A DNA stretch of 10,342 nucleotides from contig JAGXHB010000238.1 of the NCBI GenBank assembly GCA_024636425.1, forward strand, positions 1 through 10,342. The letters run 5' to 3'. A program made the position numbers and the translations under genes. The DNA is from Roseobacter sp. GTDB lineage: Bacteria; Pseudomonadota; Alphaproteobacteria; Rhodobacterales; Rhodobacteraceae. This document shows, one piece after another, positions 7,946-10,342 of this stretch. Each line of letters opens with the position of its first letter. Position 1 is the first letter of the stretch. The notes under the pieces are model-generated. The model was not told the origin of the DNA. It did no database searches and saw nothing but the letters and a program-made list of their open reading frames with translations.

Positions 7946-7998
7946 GGGGGCTGTCTGCCCCCATACCCCCGAGGATTTAGATCCATTTGGAATATAGA
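7946..7998. repeat. GC-rich hairpin repeat element between the MoxR and VWA genes
   Basis: GGGGGC (7946-7951), TGTCT, GCCCCC (7957-7962) is a perfect 6-bp inverted repeat, followed by ATACCCCCGAGGATTTAG and an AT-richer tail up to the MoxR stop. From memory, very similar stretches (a GGGGGC...GCCCCC hairpin followed by CCCCCGAGGATATTT) recur in intergenic DNA of Rhodobacterales genomes. Here it fills the gap between two co-oriented genes and overlaps the upstream start option of the VWA gene. It lacks a T run, so I do not call it a terminator; it could still affect relative expression of the pair. The copy number in this genome cannot be judged from one window. Confidence 0.5.
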
Positions 7999-8004
7999 AC
8001 AGGC

Positions 8005-8916
8005 TCATTGTGCGGGCTCCAGACTGGCTTTGGCCTGATCGAGGATGCGTTTGGCTTCGGAGCCTTGCAGCTTGGCAATGTCGTCCTGGTATTTCAGGAT
8101 CGCCCCCAGCGTGTCGGAAATCACTTCGGGGCTGAGGGTGATGACATCAAGTGCAAGCAGGCATTTCGCCCAGTCGATGGTTTCGGCCACGCCCGGCTTC
8201 TTGAACAGATCCTCGGTGCGCAACTGCTGGACAAAGGCCACCACCTCGCGGCTGAGGTTTTCGGACGCTTCGGGCGCGCGCGCCGCAAGGATTTCCATCT
8301 CGCGCTCGAAATTCGGATAGTCGACCCAATGATAAAGACAGCGCCGTTTCAGCGCATCATGCACTTCACGGGTGCGGTTCGAGGTCAGGATCACGATGGG
8401 CGGTTCGGGGGCCTTGATCGTGCCAAGTTCGGGAATGGTGACCTGAAAATCGCCGAGCGCTTCGAGCAGGAAAGCTTCGAACGGGGCATCGGTGCGGTCC
8501 AGCTCATCAATCAGCAGAATTGGTGCGCCGCGCGCATCCGGGCGCATCGCCTCGAGAAGCGGGCGCTCGATCAGGAAGTCATCGCTGAAAAGTTCAGTCG
8601 TCAGCGCCTTGCGCGACGTATCCCCTGCGGCTTCAGCGGTGCGGATCGCCACCATCTGCGCTGGAAAATTCCATTCGTAGACTGCCGAAGACGCGTCCAG
8701 ACCCTCGTAGCATTGCAGACGGATAAGTTTGCGATCCAACCCTGCCGCCAGCGCCTTGGCGATCTCCGTCTTGCCGACGCCCGCCTCGCCTTCGAGAAAA
8801 AGAGGCCGTCCCAAGGTCAGACTCAGAAACACGACGGTTCCCAAAGCCCGTCCGCAGATGTACCCTTGCGCCGACAGCATGGACTGGACGGCGTCGATGG
8901 ATGACAGGTTGTTCAT
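8005..8916 (-). CDS. MoxR-family AAA+ ATPase (CoxD-like)
   Basis: This 303-residue protein is a cytoplasmic chaperone-like ATPase that couples ATP hydrolysis to activating or assembling other proteins, normally together with a VWA protein. Motifs seen, numbered from the start used here: Walker A GEAGVGKT (43-50), Walker B ILLIDELD (133-140) with D137 and E138, sensor 1 LTSN (N180), and the arginine-finger region ALKRRC (R191/R192). The C-terminal helical lid follows, ending near residue 303. The family is normally around 280-340 residues, so it is complete. The frame opens ten codons earlier (8946), but AAGGGAG (8923-8929) six bases before the ATG at 8916 fixes the start. The VWA gene follows in the same direction after 73 bases, fitting the usual two-gene MoxR/VWA unit. 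No client operon is visible, so the target is unknown. Confidence 0.95.
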   Translation of the reverse strand: MNNLSSIDAVQSMLSAQGYICGRALGTVVFLSLTLGRPLFLEGEAGVGKTEIAKALAAGLDRKLIRLQCYEGLDASSAVYEWNFPAQMVAIRTAEAAGDTSRKALTTELFSDDFLIERPLLEAMRPDARGAPILLIDELDRTDAPFEAFLLEALGDFQVTIPELGTIKAPEPPIVILTSNRTREVHDALKRRCLYHWVDYPNFEREMEILAARAPEASENLSREVVAFVQQLRTEDLFKKPGVAETIDWAKCLLALDVITLSPEVISDTLGAILKYQDDIAKLQGSEAKRILDQAKASLEPAQ

Positions 8917-8922
8917 TATATT

Positions 8923-8929
8923 CTCCCTT
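8923..8929 (-). promoter_or_regulatory. Ribosome binding site that decides the MoxR gene start
   Basis: Read on the minus strand, AAGGGAG lies six bases before the ATG at 8914-8916. The alternative in-frame ATG at 8946 would place this purine-rich site inside the coding sequence and has none of its own. MoxR-like sequence is recognisable only from the downstream start. Confidence 0.7.
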
Positions 8930-9054
8930 GTCGTACCAAGGTGCATTCTGGATTCCTTCGGTCAAGGGTGAAGCGCCCTTTGTGGGTGAATTTAGCGTGT
9001 GCCGACTTTGGAACGGGCCCGGCGCGGCAAAGACCGGGTCAGACAGAATGCTTC

Positions 9055-9090
9055 AAATGCGCATCAGTTTTCCGCATTTCTGCCGCATTT
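9055..9090. promoter_or_regulatory. Cluster of three CGCATTT boxes in the divergent gap
   Basis: The 235-base gap 8917-9151 separates the divergent MoxR gene and the uncharacterised gene. It holds AAATGCG (9055-9061, the inverted form of CGCATTT) and then CCGCATTT twice in direct orientation (9072-9079 and 9083-9090). The two direct copies are 11 bases apart, about one helical turn, which suits a protein binding one face of DNA. Elsewhere in the gap are short dyads CCTTG-N6-CAAGG (8926-8941) and CCGGG-TAG-CCCGG, with no clear promoter hexamers. A regulatory role is inferred only from the pattern. Confidence 0.3.
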
Positions 9091-9121
9091 CCCGGGTAGC
9101 CCGGATCAAAAGCGTGGACAA

Positions 9122-9131
9122 ATTGCGCAAT
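9122..9131. repeat. 10-bp perfect palindrome just upstream of the uncharacterised gene
   Basis: ATTGCGCAAT is fully self-complementary and lies 20 bases before the start codon of the gene at 9152, just ahead of an AT-rich tract and the GAGGA ribosome site. It might be a small operator or form part of the promoter; with only 10 bp this may be chance. Confidence 0.2.
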
Positions 9132-9151
9132 ATTTTCTTTGAGGACGCGAT

Positions 9152-10177
9152 ATGAGTGATGCCCCTTTCACGATAGACACCTCCATGGAAGGGCTTTCCA
9201 AGGACGACTGGCTGCGCGCAGTCGCCCAGATTGCAGAGGAAGACGGGTTCTTTCAGGATCTCGGCAAAAAGCACCATGCGATCTTTGTCGAGCGCGGATC
9301 GACCCTGCTGGTCTCCTTCGAGACGGTGTCGGGCCTGAGGGCATTGTCAGCCTATAGCCAGCCGTTGGGCTGGGACATGGTGCGCAATTACGGCTGGTCG
9401 AGCCTGAGCATTGTGTCGCATGGCGATACATGGTTTCGGGATCCGGCTGTTTTTGCGTTGTTCGACCGTCTGATCGACGACGGGTTCTTTGATGAATTTG
9501 AAACGGTCGTGTTCTACGGTGCAGGTCCGGGGGGCTACGCTGCTGCCGCCTATTCCGTTGCCTGCCCCGGGGCCCGTGTGATCGCCATCCAGCCCCAAGC
9601 AACGCTGGATCCGCGGGTGGCCGAATGGGACGACCGTTTCAAAGAGATGTTCCGCACCGATTTCAACTCTCGGTTCGGCTATGCGCCAGATATGCTGGAC
9701 GCCGCCGAAAAAGCTTTTGTCATCTACGACCCGAAGGTGACGCTCGACGCGATGCATGCAAGCCTGTTCATGCGCCCCAATGTTCAGAAGCTGCGGATGC
9801 GGCGCATGGGCATCGCGCTGCAATCGTCGCTGCTGCAGCTGGACCAGCTTGAAACATTGCTGAACCTTGCCGCAGAAGACGCGCTGACCGACCTGAGCTT
9901 TGCGAAGCTGTTTCGCGCACGGCGTGACAATCGCAAGTACCTGCAAAACCTTCTGAGTGTTCTGGAGAGGGAGGACCGCAAAGGCCTGATCCTGTTGCTG
10001 TGCCGCTTTGTGACATCGCGCATGCAGGCCCCGAGATTCGTGCGCAAGAAGAAACTGATTGAGGCCGAGTTGAAACTGCTCGCCTCGCAAGGGGAAGACG
10101 TCGCCGAGGTCGAGGGCGAAGACGCCAATATAGAAGACCCGGACGCACCCTCCGATCGGTCTGGCACCACCCTCTAG
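9152..10177 (+). CDS. Uncharacterised protein, apparently an alpha/beta-hydrolase fold lacking the nucleophile serine
   Basis: This 341-residue protein has no signal peptide or membrane segment, so it is probably cytoplasmic. I do not know its function. From memory, similar Rhodobacterales proteins are sometimes labelled phosphoadenosine phosphosulfate reductase, but I see no motif of that enzyme. The middle has strand-turn-helix VVFYGAGPGGYAAAAYSV (119-136), then VIAIQPQATLDP (143-154). This matches the nucleophile elbow and following strand of alpha/beta hydrolases such as the GSSMGGYAAL...AFSPQ type, with glycine (G125) where serine would sit. The second half is mostly helical and rich in Leu, Arg and Lys (about 195-310), with basic RFVRKKK (295-301) and an acidic tail (about 314-332). 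GAGGA (9141-9145), six bases before the ATG, supports the start. pyrC follows 32 bases later and may share its transcript. Confidence 0.85.
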   Translation: MSDAPFTIDTSMEGLSKDDWLRAVAQIAEEDGFFQDLGKKHHAIFVERGSTLLVSFETVSGLRALSAYSQPLGWDMVRNYGWSSLSIVSHGDTWFRDPAVFALFDRLIDDGFFDEFETVVFYGAGPGGYAAAAYSVACPGARVIAIQPQATLDPRVAEWDDRFKEMFRTDFNSRFGYAPDMLDAAEKAFVIYDPKVTLDAMHASLFMRPNVQKLRMRRMGIALQSSLLQLDQLETLLNLAAEDALTDLSFAKLFRARRDNRKYLQNLLSVLEREDRKGLILLLCRFVTSRMQAPRFVRKKKLIEAELKLLASQGEDVAEVEGEDANIEDPDAPSDRSGTTL

Positions 10178-10209
10178 CGCCGCTCCAAGGGCTGTGCTAG
10201 CTGACCGTT

Positions 10210-10342
10210 ATGACACCTACTCTCACGCTTCGACGCCCCGATGACTGGCACCTGCACCTGCGCGATGGCGACATGCTGCTCGCCGTGCTGCCGTACACTG
10301 CTGCCCATTTCGCCCGTGCGATCATCATGCCCAATCTGGTGC
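10210..10342 (+). CDS. pyrC: Dihydroorotase PyrC (E. coli type), 5' part only
   Basis: Dihydroorotase is the zinc amidohydrolase that closes carbamoyl aspartate to dihydroorotate, the third step of pyrimidine synthesis, in the cytoplasm. The first 44 codons are present before the right edge; the full enzyme is about 345 residues. The N-terminus closely matches the E. coli-type PyrC: RRPDDWHLHLRDGDML (8-23) with the metal-binding H14-L-H16 pair and a substrate-contacting R18, then VLPYTA and AIIMPNLV (37-44). The ATG at 10210 gives exactly the expected N-terminal length, though no clear Shine-Dalgarno sequence precedes it. The gene begins 32 bases after the uncharacterised gene in the same direction, with no terminator between, so co-transcription is plausible. 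Confidence 0.95.
   Translation, partial: MTPTLTLRRPDDWHLHLRDGDMLLAVLPYTAAHFARAIIMPNLV

Noticed and set aside
7946..7962. GGGGGC-N5-GCCCCC hairpin as a terminator of the MoxR gene
   Set aside because: No T run follows on either strand, and the VWA gene that normally pairs with MoxR lies just downstream.
7446..7980. Plus-strand open frames over the VWA and MoxR genes
   Set aside because: They are shadows of the minus-strand genes, which carry VWA and AAA+ motifs.
8917..8946. Ten-codon N-terminal extension of the MoxR ATPase
   Set aside because: A good ribosome site (AAGGGAG) lies inside the extension at the right distance from the ATG at 8916.

Overview
The window looks like chromosomal DNA of a marine alphaproteobacterium of the order Rhodobacterales (Roseobacter-type). 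This rests on recognition, not a search. The base composition is GC-rich, the PurL is the short form (about 720 residues), the indolepyruvate oxidoreductase is the long fused form seen in proteobacteria, a MoxR/CoxE-like pair is present, and one intergenic stretch resembles a GC-rich hairpin repeat common in that order. I see no frameshift in any main gene and no insertion sequence, phage gene, tRNA, rRNA or CRISPR array. The genes look like ordinary core genes; the less explained signals lie in the gaps between them.

Layout from left to right. Bases 1-3101 (minus strand) hold most of a fused indolepyruvate ferredoxin oxidoreductase, whose C-terminus lies beyond the left edge. A 260-base divergent gap carries a promoter for that gene with two overlapping perfect inverted repeats; one has the T-N11-A form of a LysR box. 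A LysR-type regulator (3362-4267, plus) reads away from it. The 251-base gap before purL holds a strong intrinsic terminator (4402-4431). It is preceded by a hairpin and a CCTCCC segment, which together look like a small RNA of about 80 nt or a leaderless micro-ORF. purL (4519-6678, plus) encodes an enzyme of purine synthesis. Its stop codon overlaps the stop of a convergent CoxE-like von Willebrand factor A protein (6675-7931, minus). That gene lies downstream of a MoxR-type AAA+ ATPase (8005-8916, minus), with a GC-rich hairpin repeat between them. A 235-base divergent gap with repeated CGCATTT boxes leads to an uncharacterised protein (9152-10177, plus) that resembles an alpha/beta-hydrolase fold without its nucleophile serine. 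It is followed 32 bases later by the start of pyrC (10210 to the right edge).

How the genes work together. The oxidoreductase and LysR gene form a divergent regulator/target pair, probably for aromatic amino-acid breakdown through 2-oxo acids. The MoxR ATPase and VWA protein form the usual chaperone-like pair that matures or remodels other protein complexes; no client gene is visible here. purL and pyrC are housekeeping genes of purine and pyrimidine synthesis and are not part of one operon.
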